The position numbers and the translations under genes are program-made. Under the pieces are notes generated by a model. That model searched no databases. It was not told the DNA's origin and saw only the letters and a list, made by a program, of their open reading frames with translations. Shown in pieces: positions 57,490 to 64,000 of a DNA stretch of 64,000 nt. The stretch comes from Nocardioides lianchengensis (GTDB lineage: Bacteria > Actinomycetota > Actinomycetes > Propionibacteriales > Nocardioidaceae): positions 62,001 through 126,000 of the forward strand of contig NZ_FMZM01000002.1 of the NCBI RefSeq assembly GCF_900101465.1, in the 5' to 3' direction. Position 1 is the stretch's first letter. Each line of letters begins with the position of its first letter.

Positions 57490-58535
57490 CAGGTGCCGGT
57501 GAGTCGCCGGCAGCGCGACTCGAGGTAGCCGACGGCGGGGCCGAAGACGGCGTACTGCTCGTTGGTGGTCTGGCCGTGGAAGTAGCGATACCAGATCTGC
57601 TGGGCGATCACCGCGAGCCGGTAGAGGCCGAAGACCTCGTAGAACAGCCACTGGTCGGGGCTGACGTCGTAGCCCATCCGCCGGGTGTAGCGCTCGACGA
57701 TCTCGGCGCGGGTCCACATGCCGGGGGCCTGCGAGGGCTGGCGGCGGAACATCTGGAAGAACTCGTCGTCGCTCTCCTCGACCCAGTAGGCCATGGAGCC
57801 GCCGAGGTCCATCAGCGGGTCGCCGACGGTGGCCATCTCCCAGTCGAGGACGCCGACCACCCGGGTCGGGTCGTCGGGCGCCACGACCAGGTTGTCGAGG
57901 CGGAAGTCGTTGTGGATCAGCACCTGCGCGACGTCGTCCGGCTGGTGCGCGGCGATCCAGGCCTCGATCGCGCTCCAGTCGCCGGTGTCCTCGGTGCGGG
58001 CCTTGGCGAACCGGGAGGTCCAGCCGGCGACCTGGCGACCGACGTACCCCTCGCCGCGGCCGAGCGCGGCCAGCTCGGGGTGGGCGGCGACGTCGACGGA
58101 GTGCAGCTCGGCCAGCACGTCCCAGGCGTTGCCGCACAGGGTCGAGACGTCGTCGCGGCTCATCGTCGGCGGGAGGTCGCGGCGCGGGACGGTGCCCTCG
58201 ACCTTGGCCATCACGTAGAACGGCGAGCCGATCAGCGCCTCGTCCTCGCAGAACCCGACCATCTCGGGGACGTAGGGGAAGACCGGCGCGAGCGCGGCCT
58301 GGATGCGGTGCTCGCGTCCCATGTCGTGGGCGCCGGCCGCCTTCTGCCCGGAGGGCGGGCGACGGAGGATCAGCTCGCGGTCCGTCATCCGCAGGAGGTA
58401 GGTCAGGTTGGAGGCCCCGCCCGGGAACTGGCGGACCTCCTCGATCGGGCCGAGGCCCAGCCATTCCTGGACGGCGGCGGTGTCGAAGGCGTCCTCGTCG
58501 CGGACCGGCTTGGCCGGATTGCCGTCGTCGCTCAC
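57489..58535 (-). CDS. APH-type phosphotransferase (ACAD10/11 or LvaA kinase-like)
   Basis: A 348-residue kinase of the aminoglycoside phosphotransferase fold. ATP-binding strand FPGGASNLTYLLRMTDRELILRRPPSG, catalytic loop VLIHNDFRLDNLVVAPDD, and metal motif VGVLDWEMATVGDPLMDLGG. These are exactly the sequences of the N-terminal kinase domain of eukaryotic ACAD11 and of bacterial LvaA, which phosphorylate the hydroxyl of 4-hydroxyacyl-CoA. It starts at GTG 58535, overlapping the SDR stop, and shares an operon with an ACAD, so a 4-hydroxy fatty acid route is likely. Confidence 0.88.
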   Translation of the reverse strand: MSDDGNPAKPVRDEDAFDTAAVQEWLGLGPIEEVRQFPGGASNLTYLLRMTDRELILRRPPSGQKAAGAHDMGREHRIQAALAPVFPYVPEMVGFCEDEALIGSPFYVMAKVEGTVPRRDLPPTMSRDDVSTLCGNAWDVLAELHSVDVAAHPELAALGRGEGYVGRQVAGWTSRFAKARTEDTGDWSAIEAWIAAHQPDDVAQVLIHNDFRLDNLVVAPDDPTRVVGVLDWEMATVGDPLMDLGGSMAYWVEESDDEFFQMFRRQPSQAPGMWTRAEIVERYTRRMGYDVSPDQWLFYEVFGLYRLAVIAQQIWYRYFHGQTTNEQYAVFGPAVGYLESRCRRLTGT

Positions 58536-59374
58536 CGTTCCGCCCTCTCGTGCAGCTTGCGGGCCTGGTCGCGCATGATCGCGTCGTAGGTCGCCCGGTC
58601 GCCCTGCTTGAGTCCGTACGCCGTGCGGCCGGCCTCGTCGGGGAGGATCATCTCGTCGCCGCGGTCCAGCCCCGCGAGCACCTCGCGCGCGATGTCGGCC
58701 GCGCTGGTCGGTGAGTCGTCCACCAGGGCGCGCATGGTCTCGGCGAGCGCCGAGTCGGCGCCGCGGATCGAGCTCATCAGGTTGGTGCGGAAGAACGACG
58801 GGCACACGACGTGCGCGGTCACGCCGTACGACGCGAGCTCGTGGCCGGTGGTCTCGGTCAGGGCGACCACCGCCGCCTTCACCGCGTTGTACGACGCCAT
58901 GCCCGCGGGGTGGACCAGCCCGGCCAGGGACGCGACGTTGACGATCCGGCCGCTGCGCTGGCGCTTGAACATCGGCACGAAGGCGCGGGTGCCGCGGACC
59001 GCGCCGAACAGGTTGATCTCGGTGATCCACTGCCACTCGTCGAGCCCGGCCACGTCGAGCCGCCCGCCGCCCGCGACGCCGGCGTTGTTGACCAGGACGT
59101 CGAGCCCGCCCCAGGTCTCCTCGACGTGCGCTCGTGCGGCCTCCCAGTCGGCGTCACTGGTGATGTCGAGCGTCAGCCCTTCGTTGGTCGAGTAGCCGTC
59201 GCGAGGAACGAGCGACGGCGCTTCGTTGGTCGAGTAGTCGTCGCGAGGAACGAGCGACGGCGTATCGAGACCCACCACGTCAGTGCGCAGCACCTCGTCG
59301 CCGCGCGCCTCGAACGCCTCGGCCAGCGCGGCGCCCAGCCCGGACGCGGCACCCGTGATCAGGACCCTGCTCAT
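58532..59374 (-). CDS. Short-chain dehydrogenase/reductase with repeat-encoded insertion
   Basis: A 280-residue SDR: VLITGAASGLGAALAEAFEARG, DVLVNNAGVAGG, catalytic Ser in VNVASLAGL and YNAVK. After strand 2 (VLRTDVVGLD) an insertion of about 30 residues reads as two 14-residue units, SLVPRDDYSTNEAP and SLVPRDGYSTNEGL, before the protein resumes at LDITSDADWEAARAHV. The insertion is encoded by repeat elements at 59179-59273 and lies in a loop near the cofactor edge, so the fold can probably tolerate it. Substrate may be a hydroxyacyl-CoA given neighbours. GTGA overlap with the kinase, ATGA with the dehydrogenase upstream. Confidence 0.9.
   Translation of the reverse strand: MSRVLITGAASGLGAALAEAFEARGDEVLRTDVVGLDTPSLVPRDDYSTNEAPSLVPRDGYSTNEGLTLDITSDADWEAARAHVEETWGGLDVLVNNAGVAGGGRLDVAGLDEWQWITEINLFGAVRGTRAFVPMFKRQRSGRIVNVASLAGLVHPAGMASYNAVKAAVVALTETTGHELASYGVTAHVVCPSFFRTNLMSSIRGADSALAETMRALVDDSPTSAADIAREVLAGLDRGDEMILPDEAGRTAYGLKQGDRATYDAIMRDQARKLHERAER
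59179..59273. repeat. Tandem flavour-B repeats inside an SDR gene
   Basis: Two copies with a 42-bp period (starting 59179 and 59221), each with CTTCGTTGGTCGAGTAG and a hairpin of the GCCGTCGC...GCGACGGC type; the second ends TATCGAGACC. Because 42 is a multiple of three, duplication added 14 codons without a frameshift. Confidence 0.88.
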
Positions 59375-60603
59375 CGCTTCGCTCCGTACTTCCCCAGCTC
59401 CAGGCGGGCGACGACCCCGCGGTGCACCTCGTCGGGCCCGTCGGCGAGCCGCAGCGCTCTCGCCGCGGTCCAGGCCGCCGCGAGCGGGAAGTCGTCGGAG
59501 AGACCGGCGCCGCCGTGCAGCTGGATGGCCAGGTCGATGACGCCCTGGGCCATGTTCGGCACCGCGACCTTGATCTGCGACACCTCGGACAGCGCGTTCA
59601 GCGGGCCGCCGACATCGAGCTTCCAGGCCGCGTTCAGCACCAGGAGCCGCGCGGAGTCGATCGCGATCCGGGCGTCGGCGATCCGCTCGCGGTTGCCGCC
59701 CAGGTTGGCGATCGGCTTGCCGAAGGCGCTGCGCTCGAGGGCCCGCGTGCAGGCCAGCTCGAGGGCCAGCTCGGCCAGCCCGATCAACCGCATGCAGTGG
59801 TGGACCCGGCCCGGACCCAGCCGGCCCTGGGCGATCGAGAACGCCTCGCCCGGACCGCTGATGATGTTCTCGACGGGGACCCGCACGTCGGTGAACGAGA
59901 CCTCACCGTGGCCCAGCGGCTCGTCGTACAGGCCCATGGTGGAGAGCATCCGCTCGACCTTCACGCCGGGCGCGTCCTTCGGGACCAGCACCATGGAGTG
60001 CCGGTGGTGGCGGTCGGCGTCGGGATCGGTGAGCCCCATGAACACGAACACCCGGCAGTCGGGGTGGCCCACGCCGGTCGACCACCACTTGCGCCCGTTG
60101 ATGACCACCTCGTCGCCGTCGACCACCGCGGTCGCGGCCATGTTGGTCGCGTCGGAGGAGGCCACGCCCGGCTCGGTCATCGCGAACGCGGAGCGGATCT
60201 CGCCCTTGAGGAGAGGCTCGAGCCACTCCTCCTTCTGGGCGTCGCTGCCGTACTTCAGCAGCACCTCCATGTTGCCGGTGTCGGGCGCGTTGCAGTTCAT
60301 CACCAGCGGCGCGATCGCGCTGCGGCCCATGATCTCGGCGAGCGGGGCGTAGTCGACGTTGGTCAGCCCCTCGCCGTACCCCTCGCTGTGGCCGGCGGGC
60401 AGGAAGAGGTTCCACAGCCCCGCGTCCCGGGCCCTGCGCTTCAGCTCGTCGATGACCGGCAGCACCTGCCACGGGTCACCGCCGCGGCGCTGCTCGGCGA
60501 GGTCGGCGTGGTACGCCGCCTCCACCGGCTCGATCTCCTCGGCGACGAAGGCCCTGACCCGCTCGGTCAGGTCGGCTGCGCGCGGAGACGGTGAGAAGTC
60601 CAT
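59371..60603 (-). CDS. Acyl-CoA dehydrogenase, ACAD10/11-like
   Basis: A 410-residue FAD flavoprotein. MNCNAPDTGNMEVLLKYGS, FAMTEPGVASSDATNMAA, WWSTGVGHPDCRVFVFMG and the C-terminal QLHGGAGLSDDFPLA are typical of the ACAD10/11 C-terminal domain and of FadE-type long-chain enzymes. In mammals the same domain is fused to an APH kinase; here kinase and dehydrogenase are separate genes in one operon. It probably handles a phosphorylated 4-hydroxyacyl-CoA. TAAGGT ends 7 nt before the ATG at 60603, so this is the operon's first gene. Confidence 0.92.
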   Translation of the reverse strand: MDFSPSPRAADLTERVRAFVAEEIEPVEAAYHADLAEQRRGGDPWQVLPVIDELKRRARDAGLWNLFLPAGHSEGYGEGLTNVDYAPLAEIMGRSAIAPLVMNCNAPDTGNMEVLLKYGSDAQKEEWLEPLLKGEIRSAFAMTEPGVASSDATNMAATAVVDGDEVVINGRKWWSTGVGHPDCRVFVFMGLTDPDADRHHRHSMVLVPKDAPGVKVERMLSTMGLYDEPLGHGEVSFTDVRVPVENIISGPGEAFSIAQGRLGPGRVHHCMRLIGLAELALELACTRALERSAFGKPIANLGGNRERIADARIAIDSARLLVLNAAWKLDVGGPLNALSEVSQIKVAVPNMAQGVIDLAIQLHGGAGLSDDFPLAAAWTAARALRLADGPDEVHRGVVARLELGKYGAKR

Positions 60604-60610
60604 GTGACCG

Positions 60611-60616
60611 ACCTTA
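60611..60616 (-). promoter_or_regulatory. Candidate -10 for leaderless ACAD operon
   Basis: Minus-strand TAAGGT ends 7 nt before the ATG at 60603. Confidence 0.5.
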
Positions 60617-60623
60617 CGTAGAG

Positions 60624-60698
60624 GCCGAGTCAGCAGAAGTGGGGGCGCGAGTCAGCACTACTGGTGCTGACTCGGCCCCCGACTTCTGCTGACTCGGC
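60624..60698. terminator. Long 35-bp inverted repeat downstream of fadB
   Basis: Arms 60624-60658 and 60664-60698 start and end with GCCGAGTCAGCAGAAGT and its complement, with about three mismatches and a 5-nt loop. The motif GCCGAGTC is shared with the chemoreceptor hairpins at 3177 and 4955. It probably terminates fadB before the separate ACAD operon. Confidence 0.7.
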
Positions 60699-60711
60699 GG
60701 GGAGCGGGAGA

Positions 60712-62907
60712 TCAGGCGGGGAAGGTCTCTCCCCGCTCGGCCAGGTCGCGCAGGTACGACGTGGGGCGGAACCGCTCGCCGTACGTCTCCGCGAGCTCGT
60801 CGGCGCGCTTCACGAAGGCCGCCAGGCCGATGGACCCGTCGGCCGCCTCGTAGCCGGTCATGAACTGGGCCGCGCCGCCGGTCATCGGCGGGAAGCCGAT
60901 GCCCATGATCGAGCCGATGTTGGCCGCGGCGGCGGAGGTGATGACGCCCTCCTCGAAGCACTTGGCCGTCTCGAGCGCCTCCGCGAAGAGCATCCGCTCC
61001 TTCATGTCGACGAACGGGATCTGCTCGTCGGCGATCGGGAACTGCTCGGCCAGGCCGGACCAGATCGAGCCGCGCTTGCCGTCGACGTACTCGAAGAAGC
61101 CGGCGCCCTTCAGGCGCGAGGGGCGGTCGAGGCCGATCATCGTGTCGACGACCGCGGTGCCCGGGTGCTCGGAGTACGGCGTGCCGTCGCGCTCGGCCGC
61201 GTCGCGGGTGGCCTTGGCGATCTTGGCCATCAGCTCCATGTTGAGCTCGTCGGTCAGCTGCAGCGGGCCGACCGGGTAGCCGGACTGGGTCGCGGCGCGC
61301 TCGATCGAGTACGGACGCTGGCCCTCGGCGAGCAGGGCCAGGCCCTCGTTGACAAAGAAGCCGATGACCCGCGAGGTGTAGAAGCCGCGGCTGTCGTTGA
61401 CGACGATCGGGGTCTTCTTGATCTGCTGCACCACGTCGTACGCCTTGGCGAGGGCGACGTCGGAGGTCTCCTTGCCGCGGATGATCTCGACCAGCGGCAT
61501 CTTGTCGACCGGGGAGAAGAAGTGCAGGCCGATGAAGTCGGCCGGCCGGTCCACGCCCTCGGCGAGCTCGGTGATCGGCAGCGTCGAGGTGTTGGAGCAC
61601 AGCAGCGCGTCCGCGTTCACGTACGGCGCGATCTCGGCGAAGACCTTGGCCTTCAGCGACGGGTCCTCGAAGACCGCCTCGATGACCAGGTCGCAGCCGG
61701 CCAGGTCGGCCGGGTCGCCGGTCGGCGTGATCCGGTCGAGCAGCTCCTGGGACTTCTCCTCGGTCAGCTTGCCGCGGCTGACCGCCTTGGCGTTGAGCTT
61801 CTCGGAGTAGGCCTTGCCCTTCGCCGCGTTCTCGTCGGAGACGTCCTTCAGGACGACCTCCATGCCGGCGCGGGCGCAGGAGTAGGCGATGCCGGCGCCC
61901 ATCATGCCGGCGCCCAAGACTCCGACCTTGGTGGCCTTCCACGGCTCGATGCCCTGGGGGCGGAGCGAGCCGGACTTGATCGCCTGCAGGTCGAAGAAGA
62001 ACGCCTGGATCATGTCCTTCGAGCCCTGGTTGACGACCAGGTTCGTGAGGTAGCGCGACTCGATCCGCGAGGCGGTGTCGAAGTCGACCTGGGCGCCCTC
62101 GACGGCCGCGGACAGGATCGCCCGCGCGGCCGGGAAGACCGCGCCCTTGGTCTGCTTGCGCAGCAGGGCGGGGAAGGCCGGCAGGAAGCCGGCCAGGGCC
62201 GGCGACTTCGGCGTACCGCCGGGCATCTTGTAGCCGGGCGCGTCCCAGGGGCTCAGCGTGGTCTCGGGGTTGGCCTTGATCCAGGCCTTCGCGGCCGGGA
62301 CCAGCTCCTCGCGGGTGGCGACCAGCTCGTCGACCAGGCCCTTCTCCTTCGCGGCCGACGCCTTGAACTGGGCGCCGGTGAGCAGGATGTCCATCAGGCC
62401 GGCCTGGAGGCCGAACTTGCGGACGATGCGGGTCACGCCGCCGCCGCCGGGCAGCAGGCCCAGACTCGACTCGGGCAGGCCGACGATCACGCCGGGGCCG
62501 TCCCACGCGATGCGGTGCTGGGTGGCCAGGCAGATCTCGTAGCCGCCGCCGAGCGCCGCGCCGTTGATGGCGGCCACGACCGGCTTCGGGAACTTCTCCA
62601 GCCGGCGCAGCGCCGCCTTGACGGTCTCGCCCAGGGCGAAGACGTCGGCCGCGTCGTCGGGTCCGGCCTGGACCATGTTCTTCAGGTTGCCGCCGGCGAA
62701 GAAGGTCTTCTTCGCGCTGGCGACCACGACGCCCGTGACGTCGGCCTCCTCGGCGTACAGCCGGTCGACCGCGGCGTTCATGGAGTCGATGTAGAGCTGG
62801 TTCATCGTGTTCGCGCTCGACGTCGGGTCGTCGAGGGTCAGCGTCACGATGCCGTCGGCGTCCTTGTCGTAGTGGACGGCGGACTGGGTGTCGGTGCTGG
62901 TGCTCAT
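60712..62907 (-). CDS. fadB: Fatty-acid oxidation complex alpha subunit (hydratase/3-hydroxyacyl-CoA dehydrogenase)
   Basis: A 731-residue bifunctional beta-oxidation enzyme. The N-terminal enoyl-CoA hydratase domain (about 1-190) has FFAGGNLKNM, INGAALGGGYEICLATQHRIA and GLPESSLGLLPGGGG (both catalytic Glu present). The NAD-binding domain starts near 328 with VGVLGAGMMGAGIAYSCARAG, and has NTSTLPITELA and GLHFFSPVDKMPLVEII with the catalytic His. The C-terminal 3-hydroxyacyl-CoA dehydrogenase domain ends in TSYLRDLAERGETF. It acts with the thiolase encoded upstream. The ATG at 62907 has AGGA seven bases before it. Confidence 0.95.
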   Translation of the reverse strand: MSTSTDTQSAVHYDKDADGIVTLTLDDPTSSANTMNQLYIDSMNAAVDRLYAEEADVTGVVVASAKKTFFAGGNLKNMVQAGPDDAADVFALGETVKAALRRLEKFPKPVVAAINGAALGGGYEICLATQHRIAWDGPGVIVGLPESSLGLLPGGGGVTRIVRKFGLQAGLMDILLTGAQFKASAAKEKGLVDELVATREELVPAAKAWIKANPETTLSPWDAPGYKMPGGTPKSPALAGFLPAFPALLRKQTKGAVFPAARAILSAAVEGAQVDFDTASRIESRYLTNLVVNQGSKDMIQAFFFDLQAIKSGSLRPQGIEPWKATKVGVLGAGMMGAGIAYSCARAGMEVVLKDVSDENAAKGKAYSEKLNAKAVSRGKLTEEKSQELLDRITPTGDPADLAGCDLVIEAVFEDPSLKAKVFAEIAPYVNADALLCSNTSTLPITELAEGVDRPADFIGLHFFSPVDKMPLVEIIRGKETSDVALAKAYDVVQQIKKTPIVVNDSRGFYTSRVIGFFVNEGLALLAEGQRPYSIERAATQSGYPVGPLQLTDELNMELMAKIAKATRDAAERDGTPYSEHPGTAVVDTMIGLDRPSRLKGAGFFEYVDGKRGSIWSGLAEQFPIADEQIPFVDMKERMLFAEALETAKCFEEGVITSAAAANIGSIMGIGFPPMTGGAAQFMTGYEAADGSIGLAAFVKRADELAETYGERFRPTSYLRDLAERGETFPA

Positions 62908-62982
62908 CAGGGTCCTGTTCTGGATGAGAGAGGTTCAGGGGTACGGCGGGGCGCGGGTCGGGGTGCGCGCGTGACCTGGATG

Positions 62983-63041
62983 GGTCTCGATACGCCCGGC
63001 ACGACCTCGTTCCTCGGTCGTGGCGGGCTACTCGACCACCG
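62983..63041. repeat. Flavour-B repeat arm between fadB and fadA
   Basis: GGTCTCGATACG (62983) to GGCTACTCGACCACCG (63041), with a 13-bp imperfect hairpin (62994-63006 with 63016-63028). It sits in the 178-bp gap between thiolase and fadB genes, which are otherwise expected to be cotranscribed. The rest of the gap shows no gene. Confidence 0.7.
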
Positions 63042-63085
63042 ACGGATCGCGAAGATCCGTGGCGCTCGTCTGGCGACTCCGTCGC

Positions 63086-64000
63086 TCAGACGAGCTCCAC
63101 GATCGTCGCGATGCCCATCCCGCCGCCGACGCAGAGCGTGGCGAGGCCGCGGCGCTGGTCGCGGCGCTGCAGCTCGTCGATGAGCGTGCCGAGGATCATC
63201 GCGCCCGTGGCGCCGAGCGGGTGGCCCATGGCGATCGCGCCGCCGTTGACGTTGGTGATCTCGTGGCTGATGTCGAGGTCGCGCATGAACCGCATGGCGA
63301 CCGCGGCGAACGCCTCGTTGATCTCGAACAGGTCGATGTCGCCGACCTCGAGGCCGGCCTTGGCCAGTGCCTTGCGGGCCGCGGGGGCCGGACCGGTGAG
63401 CATGATCGTCGGGTCGGCGCCGGAGACCGCGGTGGCGATGATCCGGGCACGCGGGGTCAGGCCCAGGTCGGTGCCGACCTGCTCGGAGCCGATCAGCGTG
63501 AGGGCGGCGCCGTCGACGATGCCGGAGGAGTTGCCGGCGTGGTGGACGTGGTCGATCTTCTCGATCCAGTGGTACTTCTCCAGGGCCACGTCGTCGAAGC
63601 CGGCGTCGGCGCCGATGCCGGCGAACGACGGCTTGAGACCGGCCAGACCCTCGGGCGAGGTGTCGGGCCGGATCGTCTCGTCGGTGTCGAGGACGGTCAG
63701 GCCGTTGATGTCCTTGACCGGCACGATCGCGCCGGAGAAGTAGCCGTTGGCCCAGGCCTTGGCGGCCCGGTGGTGCGACTCGGCGGCGTACGCGTCGACG
63801 TCGTCGCGGTTCCAGCCCTCGATGGTCGCGATCAGGTCGGCCCCGATGCCCTGCGGCACGAAGCCGGCCCGGAACGCGGTGGCCGGGTCGGAGGCCCAGG
63901 CACCGCCGTCGGAGCCCATCGGCACCCGGCTCATCGACTCGACGCCGCCGGCGAGGATCAGGTCCTCGAAGCCGCCGCGGACCCGCGAGGCGGCCTGGTT
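63086..64000 (-). CDS. fadA: Acetyl-CoA acyltransferase / thiolase (partial, right edge)
   Basis: The C-terminal 304 residues of a degradative thiolase; the gene runs off the right edge, so about 100 N-terminal residues with the nucleophilic Cys are missing. Visible are the start of the window-edge sequence [20 protein letters not shown] then [13 protein letters not shown], the active-site His in [17 protein letters not shown] and the second cysteine in TLCVGGGMG. It cleaves 3-ketoacyl-CoA to acetyl-CoA and a shortened acyl-CoA. Together with fadB downstream it forms the trifunctional beta-oxidation complex. Confidence 0.93.
   Translation of the reverse strand, partial: NQAASRVRGGFEDLILAGGVESMSRVPMGSDGGAWASDPATAFRAGFVPQGIGADLIATIEGWNRDDVDAYAAESHHRAAKAWANGYFSGAIVPVKDINGLTVLDTDETIRPDTSPEGLAGLKPSFAGIGADAGFDDVALEKYHWIEKIDHVHHAGNSSGIVDGAALTLIGSEQVGTDLGLTPRARIIATAVSGADPTIMLTGPAPAARKALAKAGLEVGDIDLFEINEAFAAVAMRFMRDLDISHEITNVNGGAIAMGHPLGATGAMILGTLIDELQRRDQRRGLATLCVGGGMGIATIVELV

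Overview
The window is about 72% G+C chromosomal DNA from an actinobacterium, most likely a Nocardioides or close relative. The evidence is high-GC codon use, many GTG starts, operons joined by ATGA/GTGA overlaps, mycobacterium-like two-component and sigma/anti-sigma pairs, and short repeats of the GGTGGTCGAG...TATCGAGACC type, which I associate with Nocardioidaceae. I see no rRNA, tRNA, CRISPR array, insertion sequence or prophage. Essentially every base lies in a protein gene, a short regulatory gap or a repeat.

Layout. 1-3.2 kb: left-edge aminotransferase (hisC-like), VanZ-like membrane protein, small secreted protein, and an amidinohydrolase divergent from a GntR regulator with a clear operator between them. 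3.2-6.7 kb: two tandem methyl-accepting chemotaxis proteins with near-identical signalling halves and matching FliA-type promoter candidates. 6.7-8.5 kb: holin-family membrane protein, low-molecular-weight phosphatase and fructosamine kinase. 8.6-15 kb: secreted sugar dehydrogenase, MprA/MprB-like two-component system, lipoprotein, thioesterase and five 44-bp tandem repeats. 15-21.7 kb: zwf, pabB, pabA, a fused PhzE/TrpEG-like enzyme and two small unknowns. 21.7-24.8 kb: HelD-like helicase and an enoyl-CoA hydratase. 24.9-34 kb: a SigK-type locus (molybdopterin oxidoreductase, fasciclin lipoprotein, sigK, rskA, FAD oxidoreductase fused to DUF1365, two cyclopropane-synthase-like methyltransferases, DUF1295 protein). 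34-39 kb: assorted membrane and housekeeping genes. 39-48 kb: an acyl-CoA catabolic operon ordered like mycobacterial fadE12-accA2-accD2-fadE13-Rv0976c, with its own TetR gene. 48-52.8 kb: broken RDD gene and an FtsX/LolD-type ABC exporter under PadR. 52.8-56.7 kb: short-chain dehydrogenase and a large secreted subtilase. 56.8-64 kb: a phosphatase-kinase-SDR-acyl-CoA dehydrogenase operon and fadB/fadA (fadA runs off the right edge).

The least expected content is a family of small palindromic repeats. They lie between genes, but three also lie inside reading frames without breaking them. One fuses two normally separate SigK-regulon proteins, one puts a 14-residue tandem duplication into a short-chain dehydrogenase, and one puts about 14 residues into a carboxyltransferase. 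Two further features recur. A TANNNT-like hexamer sits 6-7 bases before the start codon of about 20 first-in-operon genes, which suggests widespread leaderless transcription and settles several start choices. The oligomer GTACGAC is strongly over-represented.

Together the genes describe a motile soil-type heterotroph with heavy investment in acyl-CoA catabolism, envelope-stress sensing and lipid modification. All functional calls come from reading motifs and gene order; no database search was run.
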